A stretch of DNA of 64,000 nucleotides from Thinopyrum elongatum (Eukaryota > Streptophyta > Magnoliopsida > Poales > Poaceae): positions 447,255,292 to 447,319,291 of the forward strand of contig CM022297.1 of assembly GCA_011799875.1 (NCBI GenBank). The letters run 5' to 3'. Shown here in pieces: positions 11,001 to 21,400 of the stretch. The position numbers and the translations under genes were made by a program. Below the pieces are notes generated by a model. The model was not told the origin of the DNA and searched no databases. It worked only from the letters and a program-made list of their open reading frames with translations. Position 1 is the first letter of the stretch, and each line of letters starts with the position of its first letter.

Positions 11001-11626
11001 TTTGACACAAACACATGATCAATCGTTTCCATAGTGGCCACCTGCCTCTCATTGGACCACGTATAACGTCTGCCATTTAGATAGAGCTCCTTTAGCTGAA
11101 GCCTGTTTAACTTCGCTCGGAACCTGCCCATCATCCTGCGATTGATCAAAGCATTGCTTTTGTCTTCCTCCTTAGCAATTAGATTAAAATCTCCCGCCAC
11201 CAACCAGGGTCCAACGTGCAAGTCATGGATGTCGACTAGATCTTGCAAGAATTCCACCTTGTCGGCCTCATCATGTGGCCTGTACACACAGGTGAGCCAC
11301 CATGGCCGCTCGTCCTCCGGACACATCACAAGTGCTGTCAGCGTATGGTTCGTGTAGTGTGGATTCGAGAGTTGCGTAATCGTAGCATCCCATGCCACCA
11401 AAATCCCACCTCGTGTCCCCAAGGCCGGCAAGTAGAAAAAGTTCTCATATTTAGCGCCAAGGCACTGGCGCACAATGGTCACCGGTACATCATGCAGTTT
11501 TGTTTCCTGGAGACAAACAATAGCCGGGCTTGCCGAAGTAACAACCTGGAACACAGCGTTCTGACGGGCCGGAGCATTTAGCCCACGGACATTCCACACA
11601 ATCATCCTCAAAGGCTGCGCATTCAT
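8039..11626 (-). CDS. LINE ORF2: endonuclease-reverse transcriptase-zf-RVT
   Basis: A 1,195-residue protein carries out LINE retrotransposition: the endonuclease nicks the target and the RT copies element RNA from the nick. The first true ATG is at 11626 (MNAQPLRMIVWNVRGLN); the frame is open 12 nt further upstream from a TTG. Domains in order are an apurinic-type endonuclease in the first 240 residues (WNVRGLN, CLQETKL, GDFNL, SDHYPL), then RT near residues 470-740 with PGPDGFTGRFY, GLRQGDPISPMLF and the catalytic FADD (SIFADDVVLFA), then the C-terminal zf-RVT (KSRAPSWCRFFTWLAL, CPFCNQEEETINH). No RNase H domain follows. There are no internal stops or frameshifts. It starts 34 bp after the ORF1 stop, so translation probably depends on reinitiation on a bicistronic RNA. 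Confidence 0.95.
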   Translation of the reverse strand: MNAQPLRMIVWNVRGLNAPARQNAVFQVVTSASPAIVCLQETKLHDVPVTIVRQCLGAKYENFFYLPALGTRGGILVAWDATITQLSNPHYTNHTLTALVMCPEDERPWWLTCVYRPHDEADKVEFLQDLVDIHDLHVGPWLVAGDFNLIAKEEDKSNALINRRMMGRFRAKLNRLQLKELYLNGRRYTWSNERQVATMETIDHVFVSNEWDEAYPTCFLSALGTAVSDHYPLMLDMNISICSKKRFKFESFWTRAEGFFDVVKLAWTTTPAASNDYLTLQNKLRATARSLQKWSDRWIGKVKLQIAIALEVIKQLDIAMEARPLSEAERELRKCLKRKLLGLSSLERTIARQRSRMLQLREGDGNTRLFHQQASHRQRKNVLRTVRYNDQLYSGQEEVASAVDAYFGAAFGAASSRRHALNLEELGLPRLELSHLDRPFTEEEVEGVIKSMPRDKAPGPDGFTGRFYAACWSIIKEDFMRAMDCFYRGDMRGLSAINKSLVSLLPKKEGALEVSDFRPINLVHGAVKIFEKVLACRLVEDLPKLVGNHQSAFVKGRSLHDNFMLVQSTARRLHALRNSAVLLKLDISKAFDSVQWPFLIEVLQHMGFGPRWRSWICWILSTSTTKVMVNGEPGDTIYNCKGLRQGDPISPMLFILTMEPMQKMVQLAATRGVLAPLARVGMEKRLSIFADDVVLFAKPNKVDLAACKCIFELFGEASGLRINMQKSAALPIRCSDEQITMASAELQCPLGSFPIKYLGLPLSLRKQSATQLKYLVDQMANRLPKWKAALMPKSGRLTLVQSVLCAMPIHAMMALDLLMKTIAAMNKICRGFLWCRRAEANGGNCAVAWDAVCTPKWAGGLGLPNLRWMNVAMQARWPWLARTDVTRPWSEFKIKVSDESKMLCQAAMRSVANSGFTTLFWEDRWLEGRRIQEVAPLLYGLVPPRIRASRLVGPAVENGSWALDVGPDIGSDVLHEFPLLWQMVSAWEPMVDVPDEISWPWEASGQFSVKSAYAAGFWGREVIATADLTWKSRAPSWCRFFTWLALRDRCWTSDRLARRGLPHQDACPFCNQEEETINHILPTCVFARTAWARICEPLGKPEWTPSQQDTLAEWAVDKRGPYGMSTKDLRTIVTLAWWELWKHINAIIFDGARPLIEYLLGRVRQEGQVWASAGLIKGNVAPFFSRVERWEASEE

Positions 11627-11660
11627 GATCACATCCAACCTGGACCACCAGCCAGACTTG

Positions 11661-14020
11661 CTAGTGCACCACCAAACTCGCCAGCGGCACGGCCGGCGAC
11701 TCCCAACCGAACAAAGCTAGTATCGCAGCAATGTGTGCATCTGAGAGTGGACGAGAAAAAAGATCCACGTACATCCGAAGTGCTTCATCCGAGATTGCCT
11801 CCCCTTCATGCGCCAAGCAAAGTCTTCTAATGAGAACTTGCTGTTGTTTGGAAGCACCATTCTTCGCCAACCGAGCACTCCTCCTTGGCGTGACTTCAAC
11901 CCTCTGCTTCTTCCTGGGGTTGCGAGATTGCCGCCCACATGCACGGCTGGGCAGGTGTGACAAGAGCGGGGTGAGAGACTTACACATCTGCACCCGCATC
12001 GTTTGGATATCATCGAGCGTGGGGGACTCCCCATCGGCACGCTGCGGCGTGGTCACGTTCTGCACCGGGTTGAGATGTCCAGACCCATCATCCGCGCCAG
12101 CCGGACTCACCGGCTCCACCGTACGTACAGGAGTGCATGGTGCATGGCTGCACCCGTCCTCTGATAGGCTCACCGCGAATGTGTCCCAGGCTTCCACCTG
12201 CCCATGCAGACCACGCATGCGATCGCTATCCGCCTCTTCCTCGAACAGCGAGTCCAAACCATCCCACTTGTCCCCACAGGAGCTGGCACCATCATCCTCC
12301 ACCGGGTCCTGCAGGGAGATTCGATACGATCCGATTTGGACGGATCCTCCCCCATGCAAACCACCAACGGGCTCCTGATCCAAGACCCTGGCCCCCTGGG
12401 TTGCGTGAGCAGCTTTGTCGGCCCTTGCCCACCTGGACAGCTGGACCGAGGCGGGCGAGACAGCAGGAATCTGCACAGCTGCCCCCCGAGCCGCCGCAGC
12501 ACCTTGGACCGCCGAAGCTTCTTTTTGACCAGCCCGCGCCGGCACTTCCATCTCCACCATTGGCTGGCAAACAGCCTCCCCAGCAGGTGGGCCCAACGAA
12601 TCAGCCAAAAGCGATCCAGTGACGATGGCCATGCAACTGCCGCTGACCGAAACTGCCGGCGAACCCGCCCCATTTTGAACGCAACGCCTTGCCGGCGGCG
12701 GCGCCGCATTGGAAGACCCAGCCGTGCCGGCTGAAGTGAAGGACACCGCCGGATTGCGGGCAGCACCCCTCGACGGCCCGCGCACAGGATCATCGTTCCC
12801 CGAGGGTGGCGACGGCGGCGGCGGCGGCGGAGGTGGGGGCCTCCGGCCACCATCCTCCTCGAAATCCACCATCACCGGCTCCGCCAGAACCGCGATGTCG
12901 ATAGGGTACCAGAGTGTGTTGGCACGCCGGCCAACGGACACGCGCCGGTCCTCCTCCTCAGCCCAAAGGTTCCGCCTGGGCTCGTCGATGTAGAGCAAGC
13001 GGCGGCGAGGAATCTGCCGAGGCCGATCCGTGCGCAGCCAAAGACGATAGTCCGCCATGTCAAGCCGGCGAGCAGTGCTATCGTCCACCCCCACAACGTA
13101 GCCAAGACCACACAGAATCACACTCGCCGTCCTTTGGTTCCATGCATGTGCCGGCACTCCCCGCAGCGAGATAGGGACGAGGTAGGGGAGCGAGGCCGCC
13201 GTTGCCTGCGCCTGCCTATTCCATGGCCGAAGGTTGAGCTCAAACCAGGAGGTGTGAGCACGGCCCGCGCGCACCATCCGATCCCGGACCGCCCCATCCC
13301 GGCAGAGGACAAGGAAGTCGTCGGGGAAGAAGGCACGGATGGACATATCTGCCGGACCAATGTCGAATGCCGCGTGCAACGCCTCTGCCGCAGAAGCCAG
13401 GTCCACCGAGGGTCTGTTGCCGGTGACCGTGACGAGAACTGCCCGGGCCAGCTCGGCCTCCATCCGCCATGTGTCTTCCGCCGCTTCCAAGAAGCAAACT
13501 TCCACCGGGGCCTCCAGAACGTCAGCCACCCTGCGCAGCGCAGATTCCGGCGGACCGAACGGCGCCGAGAACTCCGGGCTGGCAGCCGCCCGCACGCCCT
13601 GGGACGGCGCCCGCACCACCTCACTCCAGAGCCGGACCGCGCCAGGCGGCGGAGGACCCGGCGGCGGAGGCGGCAGGACGCCGGCCGAGCGCCGCGGCGA
13701 TGCTGGGGCGGCCACCTCCACCGGACGACGCAGAGCAGGCGGCGGGCGCACAGGCTGCTCCACCGGAGATGGACTTCGCGGCCTAGTGCAGCCGCGCGAG
13801 ATGTGCCCGACACTACGGCACCTGACGCAGATATGCCCGTCGCTCCCGCAATTGTAGCAGCAACAGTGTAGCTCCGCCGGGAGTCGCGAAGACGGCGGCG
13901 GGCGGGGAGCAGGCAGCACGCGGGGCCGGCCAGGGGGAGCACGGCGCCGAGGACGCTGCAGAGCCCGAGGACGGCGGCTCGTCTTGGTCTGCCAACCACC
14001 CCCAACCCGCAAAGGCGCCG
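11661..14020 (-). CDS. LINE ORF1 zinc-knuckle protein, 5'-truncated
   Basis: An open frame of about 786 codons inside the element encodes the RNA-binding ORF1 partner of the LINE. Near the N-terminal end are overlapping CCHC knuckles (CYNCGSDGHICVRC and CVRCRSVGHISRGC, both CX2CX4HX4C). A proline/arginine-rich stretch follows, and then a region starting around EAPVEVCFLEAAEDTW that resembles the DUF4283-like part of plant LINE ORF1 proteins. The frame runs through the 5' end of the element into the host TSD with no ATG there (upstream it meets only GTG and then a TAG), so the natural start was lost by 5' truncation. The C-terminal part is basic (SRNPRKKQRVEVTPRRSARLA). Confidence 0.8.
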
Positions 14021-14036
14021 GGAAGGCGTCGTTGTC

Positions 14037-14355
14037 GTACGTAATCACCGGTGTAAAGCGCAGTTTTAAGACCTAAAGTGAGTGTAGTATATTCTATTTT
14101 GTATCGCATATTCCGTTGTTGGCAGCACAAGGTATACAAAACAGGCTTTTTTTTTCCTGAGGTATGATACTGTGCCATTTGGCGCCATAGTAGATAGGCA
14201 TGTGGATGGGCACAAAATCGGCAACACACCACACCACAGTGACCACATGGTCATGGGTGCACCGGTAGATTAATAGTACGTGGCATTTAAGTTGGCATGT
14301 GTACTTTTAGACGTGTCAAGTTTGAGGCACGACGGCACAACGATGAAACAATGGA
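14037..14355. other. Spacer, nothing recognised
   Basis: This is the host side of the LINE target site. I see no gene, terminal repeat or RNA feature. Confidence 0.4.
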
Positions 14356-14544
14356 CATTCAGTGGGAGGAGACGTTCCCGCCGACGACGAGGTGCCTACG
14401 GTGACTTCGTAAATTACAAGATGATATGCCGGCTCAGTCTTTCAGAGGTGCTCATAGGGGTAGGGTATGCGTGTGTGCGTTCATAGGGGTGAGTGTATGT
14501 GCGTGTATATGAGCGCTTGTGTTTGTACTGATATTCAAAAAAAA
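14356..14544 (+). mobile_element. Au-type SINE, 5'-truncated
   Basis: CATTCAGTGGGAGGAGACGT, CGACGACGAGGTGCCTACGG, ATGATATGCCGGCTCAGTCT and a GTGTTTGTACTGATATTC end with eight A match, block by block, the full-length copy at 39053-39326 read on the minus strand. The tRNA-like head with the A and B boxes is missing, so this copy cannot be transcribed by RNA polymerase III from its own promoter. Confidence 0.85.
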
Positions 14545-14567
14545 GAAGCACACGGGTTTACCTAGGG

Positions 14568-14735
14568 CATATCTAGATGTGCCTTAATTATTGCACATCT
14601 AAGTGACACAAGCAAGCATAGAAAGGAAAAGAAAAAGAAAAAAGAAAATATCCACACGAATCTTCGCGTAAGATCAATGATATAAGACTTGGATATGCAA
14701 TACTTATGACACATCTAGATGTGCTTTAACAAAAC
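14568..14735. repeat. Imperfect inverted repeat, MITE-like
   Basis: GGGCATATCTAGATGTGCC near 14568 and GACACATCTAGATGTGCTTT near 14709, plus ATTGCACATCTAAGTGACAC inside, form an imperfect hairpin. Similar CACATCTAGATGTG termini occur in short Triticeae DNA transposon derivatives. I could not identify a TSD. Confidence 0.4.
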
Positions 14736-15886
14736 TGAAAAAGAAAACCGGAAATTGGCCGATACATCTTGGTAGACACGCTAAACAACAACATAAATTC
14801 ATTAACGGTCTGACGGTTAAATTCTCGGTGCATCCCATTCGAATAGACACATTAACGTCATTATTAGGTGCCTCTTAGTGTCGTCATCACACTCCTTCGT
14901 TTCTCTAGTTCTCCTAGCTAAAAGTTAGCTGATAGAAGCGAGCATTTTTTTCACTACCGCTCTGTCTTGCTATTCACTAGGAGCCGACCCAAAGTCTTGT
15001 ATATATATGGATGATGGGTATACATCTGCACATGGACTTAATAGACCTCATCAATAATTGCATCTGTCATTTATCTTCCAGGTAAACTTATATAGCAGTA
15101 ACATAAAAGCTCTAGCGTCGGAAGTCTGTATTGGACATGTAATAGTTGACTAGGGTGCCACATCTTAGTAAAACTAGATAATATCCCATGCGTTGCGAAG
15201 GGAATTGGTTGCAATATACTTATATGATATTGATTATTTTGGATATGAATGTTTGGATGAATATTATGATAACTAAAACTAAAATCACATACGATTTATT
15301 GTATTTAGTTATTGTGCTGGGCCTTTTTTCATGCATGTTTGCATGTTGAGGTGGGTTTTTTTCATACATGTTTACATGATGAAGTGGCATGTGTGCATGT
15401 TAAAAAAAATTAGGTTAGCGGAGGCTAGCTATTTAGATATAGAAGATACATTTTGAGATAACAAACATATCTTCTATTTTTGGTGAATCAATACATTGTT
15501 TTACGAAATCTCGTCATAGGATACGGAGCTTCAACAATTGCATTAAAAAGAAAAGAGTTGGTTAAGCTAATAAGGAATTTTGGATCTTAAAATCATGCAT
15601 CTCTTGTTTCATTAAAAAGAGAGTAAAAACCAAATACAAGCACAAAAAATTAGAGCTTGGGGATGGGATTTAGACAAACACACACATTCCCAACATCATG
15701 GAACATCTTCTGAACGATACAAAAGAGAGCCAAGGCCCAAAACCACCAGACACAACTCATGTGCCGCCAAAACGACCACCGTACTAAGAAGTCTCCTGGA
15801 GGCACGCATTGATGTATTGTTCGACGGCAGGAAGTGTGTGGGCATTGGCAGAAGAGGGCTAGTAGAGTAAATGTGCCAGCATCAGA
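14736..15886. other. AT-rich spacer with decayed repeats
   Basis: No gene. A pair of similar blocks (TTTTTTCATGCATGTTTGCA near 15327 and TTTTTTCATACATGTTTACA near 15356) and a TAGATAATATCCCATGCGTTGCGAAGG phrase split around 15173-15200 suggest an old DNA-transposon remnant ending near 15445. From about 15590 the sequence becomes the upstream side of the LINE remnant at 15887. Confidence 0.35.
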
Positions 15887-16351
15887 TTGTTAATGCCAAA
15901 AGCTTTATTTTTGGCTTGCATGATTCTTTATCCCACAGTGAATTTATTCGCATGGTGGTTACACTGGGCAATTTGGGGAGCAAGGGGGAAAGCCATCTAT
16001 GAAGACATTTTCCAAAGTACATTGTCAACACATCTTTTTATTGAAGCTTATTTGGATGATCTCCAGATTCTGGACAAATCGACAAGAGAGAGGGGAACTG
16101 TGCCCCCATCGCGGCAGACTCGGTGGATTCCTCCACCCAGGAACCTAGCGAAGGTGAATGTTGATTCATAGGTCAGGAGGGGTGCCGACATGGGTATTGT
16201 TGCCGCGATCAGTAGATATCATGAAGGTATGTTTTTGGGAGCTTCAGTCATTTTGACGAGAGAAATTACGGATTCGGTAACACTTGAAGCACTTACAGTT
16301 ATGGAAGCCCTGGCTCTGTCAGAGGATCTGAATTTGCAACGGATCCATGTT
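15887..16351 (+). pseudogene. LINE RNase H remnant, left part (split by CACTA)
   Basis: The frame WWLHWAIWGARGKAIYEDIF, then TRWIPPPRNLAKVNVDS, a TAG, then GADMGIVAAISRYHEG, TLEALTVMEALALSEDLNL and RIHV is the end of a zf-RVT region followed by an RNase H (RVT_3) domain of a plant LINE. It stops at the CACTA insertion (TSD GTT, 16349-16351). The frame continues without gap at 32458 once one GTT is discounted. The TAG at about 16169-16171 and a TGA in the right half show it was already dead or has decayed since. Confidence 0.8.
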
Positions 16352-16580
16352 TAGTGCAGAACCGGGCTATAGCACCGGTTCGTAAGGCCCTATAGTGCCG
16401 GTTCTGCAACCGGCACTAAGGGGTGGGGACTAAAGCCCCCCCCCCCCCCCCCCCCCCTTAGTACCGGTTCAACACGAACCGCCACTAAAGGGCCACCACG
16501 TGGCACGAGCCAGCTCCGGGGGCTGGGAGACCTTTAGTACCGGTTGGTAACACCAAACGGTACTAAAAGGTTTAGGGGGT
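16352..16580. repeat. CACTA left subterminal repeats
   Basis: Several 10-15-bp motifs in both orientations (AGCACCGGTTCGTAAGG, AGTGCCGGTTCTGCAACCGG, TTAGTACCGGTTCAACACG, TTTAGTACCGGTTGG) act in CACTA elements as transposase-binding sites. A C run of about 20 bases lies at 16437-16456. The first three bases of the terminus are absent. Confidence 0.8.
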
Positions 16581-16715
16581 TTTGGGTTTATGATTTCTTT
16601 TTCCTTTAATTTTGTGTTTTCCATTTAATTTTTTTCATTTGCTGGTATTTTACGATACTACATATTGTAACCGTTATGCATATAATAAATAGAATTTCTC
16701 ATAGAAACGATCATC

Positions 16716-16717
<2 letters not shown>

Positions 16718-16748
<31 letters not shown>

Positions 16749-16792
16749 ATATATATAATATATATTATTATATATATATATATATCATCGAA
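16718..16792. repeat. (TA)n microsatellite
   Basis: This is an almost uninterrupted TA-rich stretch with short palindromic TATATAATATATATA units. It lies in the untranslated 3' side of the second CACTA gene. Confidence 0.85.
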
Positions 16793-18424
16793 TGTCTGCA
16801 CGACCATTCACACATACACATGTATATATGCAATTTGGTATATACAATTTCTCCTACATGGAGGCATTACTGCGGTAGCGGGTAATGGAATTCTCCTTTG
16901 GGATCTATGACCTGGTCGAGCAAAAATCCCGCTATTTTCTCTTGAATTGCTCGTACGCGATCCGTTGGTAGGAGCTTATCCCGCATCTCGTTGAACTTTA
17001 AAGAAGGAGATCAAATATGCATGTATTAGTTGTGTGTATATATATTAGATATCGATAATGATGTAAAAATTATGAATAGTGTTCTGGCAAACGCACCCAT
17101 ATATGTCTATCAGATCTGCTCCTTTCGGATGCCATCATGCGAATGTTCTCGCAAACATAGTATGCACATAAATCAGTCCCCCGCGCCTGCTTCATGGCCT
17201 TTACGAGAATAGAATTCAATCAGATAATAATTAATCAAGCATGATAATTAATGGTATTGAAACTAGAATTAAAGAGATGGTAGCTAGCTAATACTACTTA
17301 ATTAATTACCTTGGGTCGATACCATTTCAGCTTTTCTTTCCATTCGCCTGGAACCTCTTTGATGAACTTTTGCCAAGCCCTGCCCGCCAGCAAAGAAAAT
17401 GAATAAAGGAGTTATTAATTAGTTGATATCAGGAAATGACGAACTAAAGAGGCCGACATATAGTTCAATAATGATTGAAATTACCTGTTGACTATCACCT
17501 TCACGATTTCGTAGTCAGTAACTGGTTTAAGTAGTGAGTCCAGTACTTCAACTTTTCCATCTTCAACTTGAATGACTAACAAGATCCAGTGAAAACTGCA
17601 TGCGCACACGTTTGCATGTATAAATTAAGCGGGCATGTGCATAACACTCATCAACTACCCTAAACCTATACACTTATTAACATCTAGCTAGTAAGCAAAA
17701 ACAGAATTTGTAGTACAAGACAGTGTGACTCACCCGAAGTTGTAAGGAAGTAGTATATCTCGATTGCTGTTGAGTTTCTTCAAGAACTCTAGCATGTTTT
17801 TCTCTACTTCTTCTCGATACCATTCATATGTCCATGTCTCTTGATTAATGGTATTTGGGTCAATGAACCCAATGCCATAGCGTCCAGCTTTTTTCATTTC
17901 ATAGATCTTCATCCTGCATAATACCACAGAAAAGAATATAGTGAGGATAATTACAGGTAATGATCTACGAGCACTACAGCTAGCTTGAGACTTAAATTAC
18001 AGAAAGAAATCACTTACAGACAATAGCAACTGACGATAGATTTGTCGAGTGCGTCTTGATTGAATAACTGAAACGGTTCTGTAAACTCAACATACAGAGC
18101 TGTCTCATTGAAGTAATGCTCTGCCTTCACTTTCACCATGAGGGACTCTCGATTGGTAGTCTTGGCAATTTTCATGTACCATTCATGCAATTCATACATT
18201 CTCGTTGGGAGCTTCTTGACCTCCTCAGGCTTGACCAAAGGTTCGCCGCGGGCATATTTCCGTTTTATGTCCTCCTCTCTAAGCGTATCCATGGGCTCGA
18301 TCTCTAGGAGTTGATAAACAGTGATACCGAGCTCTGCAGCCTGCCTTCTATGCTCGTCGGTTATTACCAGCTGATCGGCGCCGGTACTCGCATGTGTTGG
18401 TATAATGAGCGGGGGGATCGATTG

Positions 18425-21400
18425 TGTAACATCCCTAGGTCTCAACCTTGTCATCAAGCAAATTAATTAGCCATGTCATAATGATCATCCTAAATAAATT
18501 GCACTTAGGAAATAATTCAACTCAAATTCAAATTAAATGCAAGTCAAATTATTATCTCTTCAAACTTTCAAACAAAAATGTTCATGATGTTGCAAATATT
18601 CCCAAGGCATTTATAAAATTGAAACCAACTTCATATTAATTTCCAAAATGCCACTGGACATTTTAATAGTAGTCCAGCAGCACTTAATCTGTCCTTTTCA
18701 ATTTCAAAAAATATCTAACATATTCCTTTGGCCTCCAAACTTTTTGTGGCAGCAAATAATATTGCAATTCTAATTATGTGGCCATCCCTGCTTTTTACAA
18801 AAAATCATTTGCTAGCTCAAAATAACTCTACCGGAGCTATTTCTTCTCAGAAAAGAAAAGGGGCAGAAGAGCACTGTGCACTGGTGGCCCAACTAGCAAC
18901 AGCAGGAGCCCAGCCCATCTCCCCTCATCTCCCTCCTCTCTCTCCTCCCCGTGTCGACATGGCCATGGCCGTGCGCGCACTCGCCGTCCGAACGGCGACA
19001 CGACGACGGGGCAGGTAGCCCTGAGGATAAGGGCGACCACCCCTGCATCCCCCTGGTCGCCTCGCCCACTCTTCCCTCTCTTTTCGCTCGCTCGTTTGCC
19101 TTCTCCCCTCTCTCCCGAGCGCCACCCCTGCCGCGCCGCCGTTACCACCACGGCCACCGAGCTCGTTTCGACGCCGCGGCAAGTCCAGGCTCGTCGCCGA
19201 CCTCGCCTACGTCGACCACGCCGACGAACACAAGACAGAGGCCACCGCCACGCCACCCCGACCTCTTCTTCCCCTTCGGCGTCAGCGAGCACCATCGCCT
19301 CGATTCGCCGCCCCCCTGCGCTCCGTGGCCTCACCGGGCCTTTCTTGCGCCCCTCGGTGAGCCTATCGTTCTTTCCCCTCTCTCTGCGCCGCCCCGTTAG
19401 CCCCCTAGACCCCGTTCCGCTCAAGGCCGAACCACCACCGCGCGAGCTCGTCGCCGGCGTAGCCTCGGCGACCTCTTGGTCCAGTGCGAGCCCGCGTCGC
19501 GCTCAGGGCCTCCCCAGCAACCCAGCGCGCCTAACCCCGTCGTTTTCCGTGCCCTGCTTCGCCGGAACCCACCGCCACCGAACTCCGGCCGCCGCAAGAA
19601 TGGATGCCGCCGTCGATTTACGCCGCCTCCGGCTGCGTAATTGGTTTCATTGGATGCGCCGCATCACACACAACATTTGGGTAGTCGCGGCGCTCGAAAT
19701 GGGCGTCTGTACGCAAAATCCGTGCATCGCCGCCCCTTTGATGCTCGCCGGAGCTGCGCCGGCGCGCGCCGGAGTTTAAAACTCCGATGGGGGCCACGTG
19801 TCAGCGCCCTGCGACTAATCCCAGCTCTAATACCCACTGACTAGCGGGGCAGTCTACTGTAGCATTAGGATTAGCACTAATTAATCGACCCCATTAACCT
19901 CATCACTCACTGACACAGGGGGCCCACCCATCTAATTAAACCCTGGTTTAAATTAACCTCTGTTAATATGTCAAGTCAATGACAAGCGGGGCCCCTGCAC
20001 TATTCTTTTCGATAAGATGAGCCCAGTCAGCGCTGACTCAGCTCACATTTCCCACATGTCAGCCTCTGGTTGCAACACTGGGTACACTTCCCTGTGTACC
20101 AGTAGCATTTCCTATTAAATGATTTTCGAATTAATACTAAAACCAGGAAATCCAGAATATTGAATAAACTTTGAAAAACCGTAGAAAATAAACCGTAGCC
20201 TGGATGGAAAAACTTTATACATGAAACTTGCTCAGAACGACGAGACGAATCTGATCGTGCCGTCTGTTTTCTTGTCGGAACCCCCTACGTAGAAGAACTT
20301 GTAACTCCGAGCTCGATTCCGGTAGATGAATAGTGCCTAATCACCGGTGAATAAATACCACTTTAACCTTAAAAATAACTAAAGTGACTTAGATGCATAA
20401 TTAGGCAACCCTGCACTGCATCATAGCATCACACGCACCGTATTGCATTTGTTTGCATTATGTTTACCTGTTTCTTCCCCCTCTTCTCTCTCGGTAGACC
20501 CCGACGTTGACGTAGCTCCCGAGGCAGACGCAGCTCAGGAGTACGACTACGTCCCCGACGACACCACAGGCGACCTTGCCCTTGCCCCCGAGCAAACAGG
20601 CAAGCACCCCCATTTTGAGCATGCCTATATCGCCTATTCTCTTCTCTCTTATGCTTGCATTAGAACTGCTACTGCTACTGTTTTCCTATATCTGCTGCAT
20701 AGCCTGATTATTGTACCCTGCCTTGTTACCTTTCTGGTTATCCTAGACTGATTAGTATAGGCTGGGTAGAGACACGACAGAGACCTCCACTTGATCCCGA
20801 CTGCCCCGCTGGATGTCAGAAGACCCGCTCATCGGGATTGAAGACTAGACCCTGACACCGCACATCACTTCCCCCTTAGTTGCCGACACTGCTGGGTTAC
20901 CGTCGAGTGCCGAGGGTGATACCTCGTCAGCACTTCTGATGTTAACCTTGTAGGTTAGTTACTCGGTCGTGGTAAGCGAGGGTGATTCCTCCTACACCAC
21001 CCCCGATAACGACATCGTCGCGCAACTCCTCAAGTGTGGACCTCGAGGGTGATTCCTCTTTCGTTCACCTTAACTATAACATCAGGTGGGATTCCATCGA
21101 GGGTGATTCCTCAGGATTCCCCTGGTGTCAGACACACAGATACTGTTGTTGATTTGACTTGCACTAAACCATGTTACTAAAGACAGGTCGGCCCTGAGGG
21201 GTACCCGCGCGAGCTTAACGCGAAGTGATGTGGAGTCGGGTTGACCTGGATGGTGCCCGCGAGATAACTACGAGGCGTGGCCGGGCATTCTTAGCCCTTG
21301 CCGCAAGTCCTCGAGATGGGGCGACGGGGTCACATCGATCGTGAGTCTCTGCTCGTTTCCGCGCGCTCCTAATCCACTACGGTTTGGATATTTGATCCGA

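Larger units (their letters stand above)
7942..14020 (-). mobile_element. L1-type LINE, 6.1 kb, near full length
   Basis: The element is bounded by a perfect 16-bp TSD, GGAAGGCGTCGTTGTC, at 7926-7941 and 14021-14036. The 3' end is the ten-T run 7942-7951 (a poly(A) on the minus strand). It carries ORF1 (zinc-knuckle protein, 14020-11661) and an unbroken ORF2 (11626-8039). The 5' end lies inside the ORF1 frame, so the copy is slightly 5'-truncated. The exact TSD and open frames point to a recent insertion. Its target was the upstream flank of the NF-YC-like gene. Confidence 0.95.

Noticed and set aside
11717..14005. Open frames of 100-295 codons overlapping LINE ORF1 on both strands
   Set aside because: Shadows of the GC-rich ORF1 frame; no family match and no independent start context.
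18837..19779. Frames of 150-227 codons inside the solo LTR
   Set aside because: GC-rich LTR leader; frames on both strands, rich in Arg/Pro, with no domain.
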